A stretch of 64,000 bases of DNA from Rhodosorus marinus (GCA_029953675.1 JAMWBK010000008.1:434001-498000); one strand, 5' to 3'; shown: positions 53,591 through 64,000, numbered from the stretch's first letter. Notes: generated by a model from the letters alone, not told the origin. Made by a program: numbers and translations.

Positions 53591-55329
53591 CTATCCCCAT
53601 TGCGTCGCCATCACGGACGCCAGTCTCTGTTCGCTCTCTTGAAGAGTCCTCCCTGAAACGCGTTTCCACTGAGCAGCACGTCGAACCGGTTGTTCCCACC
53701 ACGTCTTCAGGCTCTCGGCTGCATCGTTTGCTACTCTAGGAATAGTCTGCTCCAAAAACTCAGCTGTCTGAGCCAGGTGAGGCGAGAATTCGTCGACCTG
53801 CTCATCTCGGAGCTTGTTCAGTCTCCTGAGAGTTTCGGTCGAGCTGCTAATCGCTATGGGCGCCTCAATTCTCTCCAATTCCGCAGCCCTGGTTTCCAGC
53901 TTGCTCCCGTCGTCCCTCGCCCTAAATGCTTTGGCAACCCGGAGGAGGAATCGATCTCCTCCTACCCCCTCGATTGCTGGCTGAGATCCTTGTCCATGGG
54001 GCTGAGTACAGAGGTCGTCGTTCACCATGGTGCTCGTAACGTACAGTGAGCTTCGCGGTACTCGTCCGATTGATAGCTGGACCCGGGCGTGCTTTGCAAG
54101 GTCAAGACACTGTGCACGAGATATCCGCATCCTCGCGAGGTCTTGCTGTTCCTGTGTATGAGCCTTACTTTCCTCAAGCTGTGCTATGAGCTCTCGCTGA
54201 AATGAATATTCTATTCTTTGATTCATCTGTTTCACAGAATCCCACGTGCTAATAGCCGTCGTCCGCGTCTCCAGTGCAAGTTGGCGCTGCTGGCGCAGTT
54301 CGCCCATCATATTTGCTAGGGTGGAGATGGATTCAACCGAATCCGACAGGGTCATTGCCAGCTCGTTTATTCTGCTGCAGACAATCTCCCCCGACGAGCG
54401 AAGAACTTTCAGCGCAGCGATTTCTCCTCGCGCGATTACCTCGAGAATTGCAATGGGATCATGCTGCACAGACTTGACGCGTTCAACGATTTCATTCTCC
54501 GCATTTTCACGTTCAACCTTAAGCTGTTGGCAAGCCAGTGCCTCGTGGACGTGCCACAGTTGAAGATCCTTGAGCAGTTGCTTCCGCGCTCCTGATAGCT
54601 CGGTGACCAGCTCTGTCTCCAAATTACCAGCGTCGGTCAGTCTCACGTCAGCGGCTGGACTTCGTATGGTTTCCAAATCCTAGAGGCAGTCACAGCAAGC
54701 ACAGCTCAGATTAAAGTCCAGACGGATTCAAGAGGATTCCCGTTTTCGAAGAGGCTACCGTTGACGCCTTCTCCACCGTATAAGAAAGTTCTTCGAGGAT
54801 ATTTTCCATCTGCTTGGACTCATTCTGAATCTGAACTCTTTGCAACTCCATGAGAGCCTGCTTCTTCCCCGTCTGACGCAATCTGTAGAATGAGCACTTG
54901 AGTTGAGCGTAAATCGAACACGCGGAAAAAGAAGAAAAGGGGCGTAAAGCGACACGAATGGGCTTGAATAATGTCGTACTTTCCATGAGTCTGAACCAAC
55001 TTGTGCCCGCAGAAGGATAGTTCTGTCTGCAGCTTATTGATATCGTTTTGCAAGGATTCCAACTTATCTCTGTACTGAAGTCGTCTCTTCAACAGGGCAG
55101 TCTTCCTTTCTGATCTAGATTGGCCAGACCCTTTTGTTTCCACTCCATTTAGTCTCAAGTTGGCTCGAATGAGATCAGCGTGCTCCTTTGATTTAAGGCG
55201 CTCCACGAGAAACTGCATGATCTCCGCCCCACGACCCCGACAGATGTGCTTCAGGACCTCCCTTTCCGGAACCTTCTTCATGCCCAGACATGACGTCGCC
55301 CATTCTGAGACCTTTTCAGGCAATTCCAT
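53591..55329 (-). CDS. HAUS5: HAUS augmin-like complex subunit 5, three exons
   Basis: Exons 55329-54980, 54882-54759 and 54679-53591 make 520 residues. The N-terminus has the HAUS5 pattern: WATSCLGMKKVPEREVLKHI, CRGRGAEIMQFLVERLKSKE, then NLRLNG. Long helical coiled-coil sequence follows (QYRDKLESLQNDINKLQTEL, KKQALMELQRVQIQNESKQM, SRAQCLDLAKHARVQL). Augmin is an eight-subunit complex that recruits gamma-tubulin to spindle microtubules, so branching nucleation can occur in mitosis. Human HAUS5 is about 630 residues, so this one is somewhat short, mostly at the C-terminus. The last exon is one 363-codon frame. The family call rests mainly on the N-terminal motif and coiled-coil layout. Confidence 0.75.
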
Positions 55330-57202
55330 TAATCCAGCCGCAGCTCAAAGCTGAACGGGACAAAATCTTAAGTAGTCGCTGACCACTACGCCTCCCGCGG
55401 ACTAGAATAAAACCGACATCGTTTTCGTGCTCCAACAGAGGCTCATAGCTCAGCATAAACCCACCCTATAGCGCGACATGCCCTTCTTCAGTAAACCGGG
55501 AGTTCCGGGGGAGGACACAATCCCCCCCCCACCTGAGCAGGTCAGGAGCTGACCACGAAGCAGTCCGATCGGGTAGTCGCCAAAATTTGAATTTTTAAAA
55601 AACGCCAATAATAATTTAGTAATAATTTAGTACAAGCAACTTGTACGAATACGCTCTATACAAAATATTGACTAGATCAATCATTATAAACATATACTAT
55701 TAATACATAATTGAAGAGTTTATTCGGTTTAACGTAACCCCAGACTCCGCACATAGTAGAATTCGTGAATATTTCGTACAGGATAGATTGTGTATTCTTA
55801 TCGATTACTGTATATGACTACTTGGTTGGATGCCGCTCGTTTGCCGAAAGCGAAAAGGTCGGTCGCGAGGACATCAGTGACCAATAAGAACAATACAACT
55901 CAACACCATCTAGACGACTTTTGGACCACTACGACTACGTTTAGAAGTATATTGTTGAAGTGTTTCTTACTCTCCTACAGTTTCAAATACATTATATTTA
56001 GCCTTAAATATATTCTGGATTGTCTCATATTTGGAGATTGGCTAGGATCTTCACCTCCTCGCAAGAACAAGTCCAAGTCTACAGTATTTCATCAATTTTT
56101 AATTTGATAACCAATTATATACGAACATCGAAGACATCATCCAATGGAGTCTGATCATCAGGCTATCCTACCAAAACGTGCACAAGAATCACCCTACCCC
56201 TAGAAAAAAAATACGAACCGCTTATTATAGAAGTGACAATGCCCTTGGTGAAAGGGGGGGTTAGGATTTAAAATTCATGTAGTTCGTACATGATGAAAAA
56301 CAACTAATAAAGGAAAATAGGTTGTACTTTTTCGAATCTCTCAGGGGAAATTACAAAATTCCTTTTGTCCGGAGGGTACTGACGGCAAGGGTAAAGGGAA
56401 AGGAGTTTTGTAACCGCCGGTGCACCCGCTCAAAAACACGAAAATAGCGAAACAAAATCAAGCCTATGAAAAAAGGAATAAATCTCAAAAACTCCGGAGC
56501 ATTAATAAACCTTCTTCCCCCTCCCCCCCCCTCTCCCCGCTCGTCTATTCTATTCCCCTTTCCAAAGACGTTCAGAGTTTCTCCCCTGTACGAATATCTT
56601 TATGAGATAATACCCAATATAATGGATAAACGCACTGGGAAGAGACCAAGTTGCCACCTAAATAACCAGCAAAACGGTAACCCTTTTTTCTATCGACGTT
56701 GGCGGGGGGCACGGCCACCAATCGATATCCGATAAATTTAATTATTTCAAAATTCAATGACACAATTGCCTATGGAAATCCACCGTTTATTGATTTCGAT
56801 AGATCGACGATCCACCGGTTTTCTATCGACGTTGGCGGGGGGCACGGGCAGAGGCCCGGGGGGTTTGGAGTGCTGTCATTGTTTTTCTGGCCGCAAAACG
56901 ACACTAAATTATGGAAAGTGGTAGTGATGTTTGCTGAGCGTCCGTTTTTTCTTTTGGTTTTAGAAGGGAGGAGGGGTGGTGGGGGTGGGTAGGATAGGAT
57001 TGTCCTTGTTAAGTCCTTTCCTGTGATAACAGGATTTTTAAGTATTTGGTTGAGTTTTAGAAACGGGAGAGTTTCGGCGGGCGGGCGTTAAGTGTGTAGG
57101 GAGGCTTGGATGGGAGGGGGTAGGCCGGGACTCATCTTTGTTTGGCTTTGTGTATTGATGATGAGCCTGGTGTAAAGGCTTTGTTTTGTAGTTGTGGGAA
57201 GG
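55330..57202. other. Intergenic DNA with a GC-rich direct repeat
   Basis: Mostly AT-rich, no exon supported. CTATCGACGTTGGCGGGGGG followed by CACGG occurs at about 56691 and again at about 56823 (about 132 bp apart), a GC-rich 26-bp word in otherwise AT-rich DNA. The final part is the promoter and leader of the next gene. Confidence 0.45.
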
Positions 57203-57529
57203 ATGGCGTTGTCTTTGAGCGGGGAGAAGAGGGTGGGAAGTTCGAGTACATTGAGTGATGGGTCTTCGCAGGATTGTTTTGGGACCCGAGCTCATGAGCT
57301 TTTAACAGATGCGGATGTGGTAGATTTCCTGACCGCTGTGGATGCGCAAGTGAGGCACCAGAGGAGATGGCTTGATGCCACCCAGCAGAGAAGATTGGAG
57401 GCTTTGCACCTTCAGGCTGCCACTGACGAGTGTATGGAACTCTCCGATGTGGTGGAGTACTTGGAGGAGCAGAATGGAAAGCTGGTATCCAACCTGTCGT
57501 CCGGATCCCGATCTGATCTCTCCCGATAA
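57203..57529 (+). CDS. Small helical protein, 108 aa, unrecognised
   Basis: ATG 57203 to TAA encodes MALSLSGEKRVGSS..., then a long amphipathic helix (LLTDADVVDFLTAVDAQV, RRWLDATQQRRLEALHLQAA, ELSDVVEYLEEQNGKLV) and a Ser-rich end. The helical part has heptad leucines and could form a coiled-coil dimer or a subunit of a helical complex, but I cannot assign a family. A GTG three codons earlier extends the frame, but ATG is preferred. The next gene starts 74 bp downstream on the same strand; a shared transcript cannot be excluded. Confidence 0.5.
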   Translation: MALSLSGEKRVGSSSTLSDGSSQDCFGTRAHELLTDADVVDFLTAVDAQVRHQRRWLDATQQRRLEALHLQAATDECMELSDVVEYLEEQNGKLVSNLSSGSRSDLSR

Positions 57530-57602
57530 ACGTGACGCCCCATCCTGTCCCACTTCAAGGGCGTCTTCGTCGAGACCCCATTATTCGTTTCTCTAAATTA
57601 TT

Positions 57603-58040
57603 ATGGATAAATTATTCTGCGCAATGTTACTTCCGCTTTTTCTTTTTGCGCGTCTTTTTCCTCATCTGGCACAACTCCAGGCTGCGCAGCAGCCTGTGAG
57701 GAATAAAGTTTTGATGCAGGTGAGCCGTGGTGCAAGTCATCCGCATGGTGTGGGCTCCGTGATCAGCGTATGCCACGGTTCTCTTTTTGTTTTGTTTCTT
57801 AGAAAGAGATTGAAGTAAAAAACGAAACTCGAGTTCAAATCAGAGCTGTTGCGCGAGAGGGCGGTGAATTTGTAAGAGGCGGTCTCCGCAGGCTTCTGTT
57901 CATCAATTCAATAAAGGTAGGAACTTTGAGGAAGGTAAAAAGTAATACTTGAACTCCCGCGGAGCAGTCCGTGCGGGTTAGAGTTATCTTCCGAGACCTG
58001 TCTCGGTTTTTTTTTTCAGTCCACAAATTCTCATTTCTAA
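57603..58040 (+). CDS. Small protein with signal peptide, three exons, unrecognised
   Basis: Exons 57603-57719, 57803-57916 and 58020-58040 join at codon boundaries to 83 residues. The start MDKLFCAMLLPLFLFARLF is a classic signal peptide or signal anchor. The rest is small, basic and beta-like (KEIEVKNETRVQIRAVAREG, GGLRRLLFINSIK). A TTTTTTTTTCAG acceptor supports exon 3, though its seven codons are a thin end. If exon 3 is wrong, the frame runs on to a TGA after KVKSNT. No family was recognised. Its stop lies 42 bp from that of the minus-strand GTPase gene. Confidence 0.45.
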
Positions 58041-58082
58041 GCCGTTTTCTGGGCCGCTGGAAGTTTCCTCAACTTCGATTCA

Positions 58083-60311
58083 CTAAAAGCTCGGCCCTGT
58101 CGGCTGCTGCCTATCACGCCTCAAGTTTCCAGCACGTAGGGCGTTGAGTTGCCTGGTTGCTTGCCAATAGTTGAACCCTAGGATTGCTGCGCGGATGAGA
58201 ATATCCTTCCAGAAGTTCCTATTTCTGTACCACGGAACTCGTATCACAGCATCAGGTCCGAGCACAATCTCATCAACCTGCTTGCGCTCGCGCACAAGAT
58301 CGTCCATTCGAGCGCTCAATGCATCGCTCATCCTCGCTGCCATCTCCTCCACGTCATCCCCTTCCAATGCACACATTGTCACTGTAATGTGAAACTCCGA
58401 CAGCTGCTGATCACGTAGTCGCTTCACTCGTCGATCAAAATCACTACTTCCTTGGACGATCCCGCCCATTTGCGTCTCAAGCGCCTGGAAAACATGCGAT
58501 ATCCGCACGTGAGTCCGACTATATCCTCCTACTGGCAACGAACCAAACCATGCAGGCGCGACCCAGTTTGACGTACCCGAAGAGACTTGTCAGCTGCAGT
58601 ATTAAACAAGAGTACGCGGTCCGATTTGGCTCGCTCCAGTAACGCTGCGTCCAGTTCGTTTCGTTTGATGTCGAACGAATTACAGCGGCCTCTATATTTA
58701 CCAACGTCGGCTTCATACACATTCAGTGCTTTTCGCCGTAGAACGGAAAATCGCTCTACAAAGTCCGCCATGGGCTCCCTCCACGCAACTTCCAGCTAAG
58801 CAATGACAGAGTCGTGTGCAGTACCAGGTCCAAGCATTGAACGAGAAAACCGAAAAGCAGACGCAAAAGCAAGTTAGTTCCCCTAGTCACTGTCGCTGGA
58901 TGCTTCGCAAGGATTCTTGGATGCCTACGCTATATCGAAGGTCAAGGAACTCTTCCTCAACTGATCTCAGGGCCACGCTTCTGGCACCATCGCAAGTAAC
59001 TCGAAGAATCATTTCTACATGTTCGGGTAGATCCAATGTCCAGCCATCCGCATTGATATTTCTACCTATTGAATTCCAAACAGATACACAGTAGTCCTCA
59101 AATCTATTCAAAGAAACCTTCTTCGTACACCACGGACCAGCGCCTGATTTCAGTTGTGTTATTCAAGCAAGTTGAAGTTTCCAGATTAGCTCTTCATGAT
59201 TGAAAATTCGGGGCTCGTTCCGCATCTGAGAGAACTGCATCGAAGAGCACTGCTCCTTTTTGTTCGTCGTACCTTGTCGGAACGACTGCACCGCCTCGTT
59301 AAATCCGTCCATGTCATATTTCGGATGCGGGAACGATCGAAATTCCAGTGAAAACACATCACCCAACAACGGGCTTCCGTTTCCATTAGTTTCGTTCCAT
59401 ATTCGAACCAAATCCTTTGTCAGGATGTTCTCGACTTCGTCCAGGTTCGCAACTTCAGCGTCAAAATCCCTCACCGCAACTACAATTCGTTTCTAACCAA
59501 CCAAATAAGCGAACAATCCATGTCAATCTAATTTGTTCTTCAAACAATTTATCAAAAGCAATCTATATTATTAAGCAAAACAAAATGAACTTCAAATAAT
59601 AAAAATATACAATAGAAATACGTATTGGATTTTGCTAAAAAATAGATTCAGAGGATTGAGGACGAATCTGTATTGTATTGTTTTGAAAATAGATTGAGTG
59701 CAAAGTTTTCTTTGGTTTGCCTTCTCCCCATACCTTCTCTGCTCCCAACTGACCTATGCCAGCTTGTTTTCTCTGTGAGAAGACGACCTCGAAGAGATCA
59801 TAGTTTGCTGCTTGGTGTCTCCCGACATCATGGAGCCACATATTGACAACAATAACATCTGCCAGCGCCATTGAGAAGAGCGCAGTTCTCGCCTCGAAAC
59901 TCTGCATTCCTTCTCCTCGCTCACGACTGTCCGAACCTTCGACATCCAGAAGTACCACAGGAGAACCATCGTTCCTAGCCACAGCTCCCCATACTCCTAA
60001 TAGCAGAAACCAGTCGAAGAAGACGATGGAAAAGCACCGGACATCAGCGAACGCGCAACTTCGACAACGGCCGGGAGGCAGTAGAAACACACAGTACCTG
60101 TAGTGGTTCTTCTTCTCCCGGCTTTGTTCACGTCAAGCACAGGAAAATCAGTTCCAAATACTTTATTCAACAAAGTAGATTTTCCACTCGACTGACATCC
60201 AATCACAGCTACTACTCCATAATCCAAAACATCTCTATAGCCAATTCGACCTCTTCCCAATCTTCCCTCCCAACACTTCCCATCCTCGTCTATCAACTGT
60301 GCTCCATTCAT
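58083..60311 (-). CDS. SEY1/RHD3-like dynamin-type GTPase, short form, six exons
   Basis: Exons 60311-60098, 59996-59734, 59492-59273, 59143-58929, 58795-58577 and 58484-58083 give 510 residues. The GTPase domain is clear. P-loop [19 protein letters not shown], switch region [27 protein letters not shown] (G3), [20 protein letters not shown], and a VAVRDFD segment (G4 RD) all match SEY1/RHD3, which fuse ER tubules. The helical middle ([29 protein letters not shown]) also fits. SEY1 proteins usually run 750-850 residues and end with a paired transmembrane hairpin. Here the C-terminus ([20 protein letters not shown]) has no clear hairpin, so the protein may be soluble or only peripherally attached. 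The exon 4 donor is the least certain. Confidence 0.82.
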
Positions 60312-60463
60312 GTTTCTTCTACAAAACCCAAAGGACACTATATCTCAATCCATTCTTCAAACCTAAACCCAAACAACTTAACTAGACTAGCCTTCCAGAG
60401 CAACATCCGCAAACAATTTTCCACGGCCCGCGCGGTCCGCGTCCAACGCTCGGCCTTATGAAC
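60312..60463. other. 5' flank of the GTPase gene
   Basis: Short upstream region; no element recognised. Confidence 0.35.
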
Positions 60464-61400
60464 GATGACAATTTTACCCGCCCTCTCGCTCCATCTTCGC
60501 CAATCAAATGGAATTTTCTCTCGTCTGATGGGATCCCTTCTTTTTGGTTCCTTTTCAAAGCCTTTTACATTTATTGGGCTTGGTGGGGGAGGGTAACTGT
60601 CTCAACTGATTTACTCATCCTCAACCAGTAGACTAGCTGAGCGAGCGCGTCCTACCGTCGGTGTCCTGCGCTCGTGCACAAGGATGACAGTTTTACCCGT
60701 GCTCGCGCTCTATCCTCGTCAATCAAATGGAATCGCTGCTCGTCCGTTTGGGATCCCCTCGTTTTTTGGGGGCTTCCGCTTTGAAGCTTTTTGCGTTTAT
60801 TGGGATTGGTGGGGCCGTCTTTGTGTAAGAGAAGGTTACTGTCTCAACTGATTTATACATCCTCGACCACCTAGACTAACTAAGCGAGCGCATTGAGAGT
60901 GAACAAAAAAAATAAACCGTGCTAATTCCACTAGCGCGAATCAAAAGGAATCGTGGTCCCCTGTGATCGGTTTGTTTCATCTAAAGATTCTGGCTCTGAA
61001 ATACTCTCTTTGGCAGATACGATGGGGTTCAGGTGTGCTAAGACCGATCGTTAGAGGACATGGATAGATCTCCGCACGCTTGAACCCGAGCGTATTCACC
61101 AACCACCAAAGCTTCTGACAGATCAAGGATAGGTCCAAGCAAATGTTTACTCGGCGGGGTGAGGGCTGCTGTCTCAGCCTGTTTCTTCACCCTCCGCAGC
61201 CCACAACGCTCACTGAGGATCACAAAAATTACCCGCGCTCGATCCATCCTCGCCGACCAGGTGGAATCGTCTTTCATCTGTGTGTCCCATCCAAAGCTCT
61301 TGCGTTTATTGAGCGCGATGAGGACTCCGTGGGGCCAGAAGTGGGTTTCTGTGAGCCACATATATTGGCCTCAGTTGCTCGGCGTTATGAGTGTCGTCCT
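60464..61400. repeat. Diverged tandem/dispersed repeats
   Basis: GATGACAATTTTACCCGC...CGCTC at 60464 recurs as GATGACAGTTTTACCCGTGCTCGCGCTC at 60683 (219 bp apart). Both are followed by TCAATCAAATGGAAT, GGGATCCC, TTTATTGGG and ACTGTCTCAACTGATTTA. A weaker copy appears near 60903 and another at about 61218 (ATTACCCGCGCTCGATCCATCC). Small open frames inside are not convincing genes. Confidence 0.7.
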
Positions 61401-62035
61401 GTTCCACTAGGATGTCCCCTTCCCGAAACTAAATTTTTGCGCATCTAGTCATTTCCTCCCATTGTCTATGGATCTCAGAGCGACATGGTTATGATGTGCT
61501 CAGAGAGCGATTCCACTAGGGAGGTTGGAATTAGCCTCCCAACTCTTGGAGTTATCTTCCGTGAAGCGTTGATGCTCGCTTACCGATTGGCATATGCGCC
61601 AATGAATGATGTTAGCTTTTATTTAAGTTGCCCTCTTTCACCAGGCCATTCATTTCAATTCACGCAGCTCCGATGGGATTCGCTTCCTCATTCTCAAGGG
61701 TCGTTGATCGTTCACAACATCAAAGCGCCCCCTCTGCATGACCTCCCCCCTAACCGCCTGGGGATGAACTCCGTCCTGAGGATCCTTTGTGCTTAAGAGC
61801 AGCGGCTATCTCGGTTGGCATTGAGGCGTCGAACAACTTGCGTGCCAATAAGAGTTTTCTAAAGTGTTTTTCGAATGCTTTGCGAAGGTTTGCAGGTTTC
61901 GAGGGGCTTTGTCTACATTGAAAAGAGAGAGAGATAGAGAAAGAGAGATCTAACAAGGAGATTCAGTGGGCTGATAAGATTGAAGTTTCGGTGAGAGAGG
62001 ATGAGTGGTTTTGCCTTTTTGGGTGCTCGGTGAGT
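61401..62035. other. Intergenic DNA and leader of the CMC4 gene
   Basis: No gene recognised. A GA-rich stretch (GAGAGAGAGATAGAGAAAGAGAGA) at about 61923-61946 lies about 90-110 bp before the CMC4 start and is probably leader or promoter sequence. Confidence 0.4.
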
Positions 62036-62209
62036 ATGGAGGACGTTCGGACTGAAGCGGAGCGTCGTTGTAAGAAACGTGCGTGTGAAATACAGGCTTG
62101 CCTCAAAAGGAATAAATACCAGCAGGACCAATGTAAACGGGAGCTGGACGATTACTTCTCCTGCGTGAAGAAGGCGGAAAAGCAGCTCTCGGAATCTTCG
62201 TTGAAATAA
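62036..62209 (+). CDS. CMC4: Twin CX9C mitochondrial protein CMC4-like, 57 aa
   Basis: ATG 62036 encodes a tiny protein with CKKRACEIQAC and CKRELDDYFSC, each a CX9C motif. The first contains an extra cysteine in ACEIQACL exactly as in CMC4 (p8/MTCP1 neighbour; ACEIQ.CL..N.Y). The spacing KRNKYQQDQC between the two is also typical. CMC4 is imported into the mitochondrial intermembrane space by the Mia40 disulfide relay; its exact job, linked to respiratory-chain assembly, is poorly defined. The start is the only ATG in frame. An upstream ATG in another frame ending in a GTGAGT word hints at a possible 5' exon, but none is needed. Confidence 0.85.
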   Translation: MEDVRTEAERRCKKRACEIQACLKRNKYQQDQCKRELDDYFSCVKKAEKQLSESSLK

Positions 62210-62279
62210 GTTTTGGACGCGGTGGCTCTCCTTCGCTTTGCTTTTTTGGTTTACGCATTGTTATGTACTTGAACAGCTG

Positions 62280-62930
62280 TTAGAATTCAATATCAGAGTC
62301 TTCTTCTCCTTCGCCGGCTTGATCGACCGCATTGGCCAACTCAGTGCCATCACCCTCCACGGTATCCTCTTTCGCAGGATTATCCCCTTCCTGGTCTCCC
62401 ACTCGCTGCCTAACTAGTTCGAGTATTGAGCGCTGAGTTCTTCGCTCTAGCTTTTCTAGTTTGCTAGATAAGTCTCGTTTCAAATCCCAGTTTGGCTTCT
62501 TCGGAGCAAGTTTGTTCTACATAAGAGTTCGTTCGTTGGAGTCGACAGATGGATATCATAGTATTAAAACACAAAGACATGGTTTTCAGAAGTTGCATTT
62601 CGTCTGGAAAGTTTTGCGGCGCTATACGACTCACCAAATCCTTCGACGCGACCAGCAGTTTCTCATTACACTCCATGATGATCTTCTCCTGTGCAGATAA
62701 CACCTCTTGCACAATTTCCTCGGGATCCTTTGGCTTTTCGTAAACTTACATTAAAACAAATAAGAGACGATCAAAGAAAAGTAAATTTAGCAACCAAAAG
62801 AAAACACTTGATATATTAGCACCTCAGTCCATTGGGTTCTACACTCACGTTTCCTCAGGCCCTCGTCCCGCGGTAAATAAGTCCGAAATCTCAATCGCTT
62901 CGGCGGACTAGACTCCATAGCAGTAGACAT
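62280..62930 (-). CDS. CCDC12: Splicing factor CCDC12/Cwf18-like, three exons
   Basis: Exons 62930-62849, 62744-62635 and 62516-62280 give 142 residues. LRFRTYLPRDEGLRK (LRNYVPEDEDLKK-like) and the core NKLAPKKPNWDLKRDLSSKL continuing to EKLERRTQRSILELVRQRV match CCDC12/Cwf18, a small component of the activated spliceosome (Prp19-associated). The protein ends in an acidic tail (GEGEEDSDIEF). The first ATG (MSTAMESSPPK) is used; a second ATG four codons later is also possible. The stop lies 71 bp from the CMC4 stop on the opposite strand. Confidence 0.9.
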
Positions 62931-63127
62931 TCCAGTTCAGCCAGAGGTAGGAAGATCCGTCTGCCTCGTCATTCCCCCCCATCCACTTCAAACCGTTTGC
63001 TACGAAGCACGAGAGCGTATGTCTCTTTTCCCGCTGGACATCTCCTCATTGTAAAAATCCGGAGAGGAAGCTCCATCGTTGTTACTTTTTGAGCTGGGGG
63101 GTTTGTCAAACTGCAGAGGCAGAACTG

Positions 63128-63980
63128 TCAGATGCAGTGTTGGGAGGAAAACGCTTCTGATACTTTCTCTGGAAGGTAATTTTCGACGAGAAAGTCGTCT
63201 CCGTATGCCTGGCATGGAAGATGTGGAAAGATTCGTTGAACTGTAGGATGCATTGTAGATATCGGGCTGCGTTTCTTTGGCTTTTAGAGGATCTTCCTTA
63301 CAGAAAGTGCCTCGAGCTCTAACTTCTGGGCCGATTCATGGAAGAAAGCGATCGCAGACTTGATTGCGTCTCTACCAGTCGTTACAAGTCTCTGATCCTG
63401 TTCGGGGGTTGTTTTGAGTTCAAAAAACTCGTCTGGTGGCGTTTCTGGTTAATGCATTCGTTTTCTTTGGTTCCATCCATACGCTGAAAAAGCTCTCCAG
63501 GCTCTTGACTAGCTGTTTCTCGCGCTCGGTGATGTGTAGCCAGAATTGACTGCCGAGATCTTGATGTTCTATGGGATTGACTCCGAGCCAGATTATCCTG
63601 CCGAGTTTCGGACATCTCTATCAGCAAAATAGTCACGATCGAAAACCGTTCTCCAGCCTGAACATACTGCGATCCAAGGAATGGCGGCATAAAACACCGT
63701 GCTATGTCGAGTCCATGCGGATCTCCATCCGTAAGGAGAAAGAAGGGAAGCCTGTGTCCTCTTCTCTCGGTCTCGTCCCTTATGAGTCTCAGGAGCTCCA
63801 ATGTGGAAACATTGGGATAGCCTTGCTTGGATGCAACAAAGGGAAACTGAGCAGACCGAAATCAATGAATCGACCAGACCTTCAGCAGCTAGTACCTTTG
63901 GCCGTGACAAGCACCGCTCCATGCTGCACGTCAAATCTTGATCTTGCTAACTTGACAAATATGGTTTCCTTCTCAACTAT
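63128..63980 (-). CDS. SPO11: SPO11/topoisomerase VI subunit A, C-terminal five exons (5' end outside window)
   Basis: Exons 63980-63896, 63821-63668, 63615-63551, 63444-63302 and 63208-63128 join in phase. SPO11 makes the DNA double-strand breaks that start meiotic recombination (or is the A subunit of a TopoVI-type enzyme). Toprim-domain motifs are visible: IVEKETIFVKLA, VLVTAKGYPN, FFLLTDGDPHGLDIARCF (the DxDPxG Mg2+ site), IIWLGVNP, LELEALS and the end DDFLVENYLPEKV. The 5Y-CAP domain with the cleaving tyrosine lies upstream, beyond position 64000. An intron at 63550-63445 was chosen over read-through because it keeps the LTTxD...EAL spacing of the family. It cannot be told apart from a TopVIA/BIN5-type paralogue on this part alone. 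Confidence 0.85.
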
Positions 63981-64000
63981 CTACTCGAGGTTCATGTTAT

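Noticed and set aside
63445-63550. Reading through the ITEREKQLVKSLE stretch as SPO11 exon
   Set aside because: It leads to a stop and loses the conserved C-terminus; treating 63550-63445 as an intron restores phase and the conserved end.

Overview
This is nuclear DNA of a eukaryote. About twenty protein genes lie on both strands. Most are split by short GT-AG introns, typically 70-110 nt, whose phases close exactly when the exons are joined. The remainder is AT-rich intergenic DNA, tandem repeats and worn retrotransposon remnants. No rRNA, convincing tRNA or CRISPR array was seen. The gene set (eEF1B-gamma, cytosolic GluRS, USP5, AMP deaminase, TRM6, HAUS5/augmin, SPO11, a long P-class PPR protein, a plant-like phosphohexomutase, a GT71-type mannosyltransferase) would suit a single-celled alga, most likely a red alga or other archaeplastid. 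That placement is an inference; nothing in the window proves it.

Layout. 1.6-2.8 kb (+) eEF1B-gamma; 3.4-6.1 (-) PPR protein; 7.4-9.2 (-) mitochondrial ribosomal protein L15; 10.0-12.05 (-) phosphoglucomutase/phosphomannomutase-like enzyme; 13.7-14.6 (+) four-EF-hand protein; 14.9-18.2 (-) GluRS in 13 exons; 18.26-19.06 a ~180-bp tandem repeat between two divergent genes; 19.7-22.9 (+) CNNM/DUF21-CBS protein in 13 exons; 23.1-26.25 (-) USP5; 27.8-28.3 (-) gamma-glutamylcyclotransferase-like protein. From 29 to 34 kb is a retroelement graveyard (Ty3/gypsy and Ty1/copia pieces, one folded into a ~200-bp-arm hairpin) plus a 160-bp triple repeat. A three-exon NDUFB7 gene sits at 34.8-35.4 (+), and 36-40.5 kb is almost empty. 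Then come 40.55-42.2 (+) glycosyltransferase; 42.8-43.3 (-) small coiled-coil protein; 44.4-44.8 a folded Ty1/copia fragment; 45.3-48.5 (+) AMP deaminase; 48.8-50.6 (-) TRM6; 51.6-52.7 (-) inositol 2-dehydrogenase-like enzyme; 53.6-55.3 (-) HAUS5; 57.2-58.0 (+) two small unrecognised genes; 58.1-60.3 (-) a short SEY1/RHD3-like GTPase; 60.5-61.4 diverged repeats; 62.0-62.2 (+) CMC4; 62.3-62.9 (-) CCDC12/Cwf18; and 63.1-63.98 (-) SPO11, cut by the window end.

There are no operons. Genes often stand tail to tail with short gaps (CNNM/USP5 175 bp; AMPD/TRM6 360 bp; EF-hand/GluRS 366 bp). Functional groupings are loose: translation and tRNA biology (eEF1B-gamma, GluRS, TRM6, mL15), mitochondrial biogenesis (mL15, NDUFB7, CMC4), and cell division or meiosis (HAUS5, SPO11). 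The observations most worth checking are two retroelement fragments that each ended up as inverted duplications, the satellite inside a divergent promoter, the SEY1-like GTPase without its usual membrane anchor, and several small genes visible only after splicing. I found no clear candidate for a wholly new biological system.
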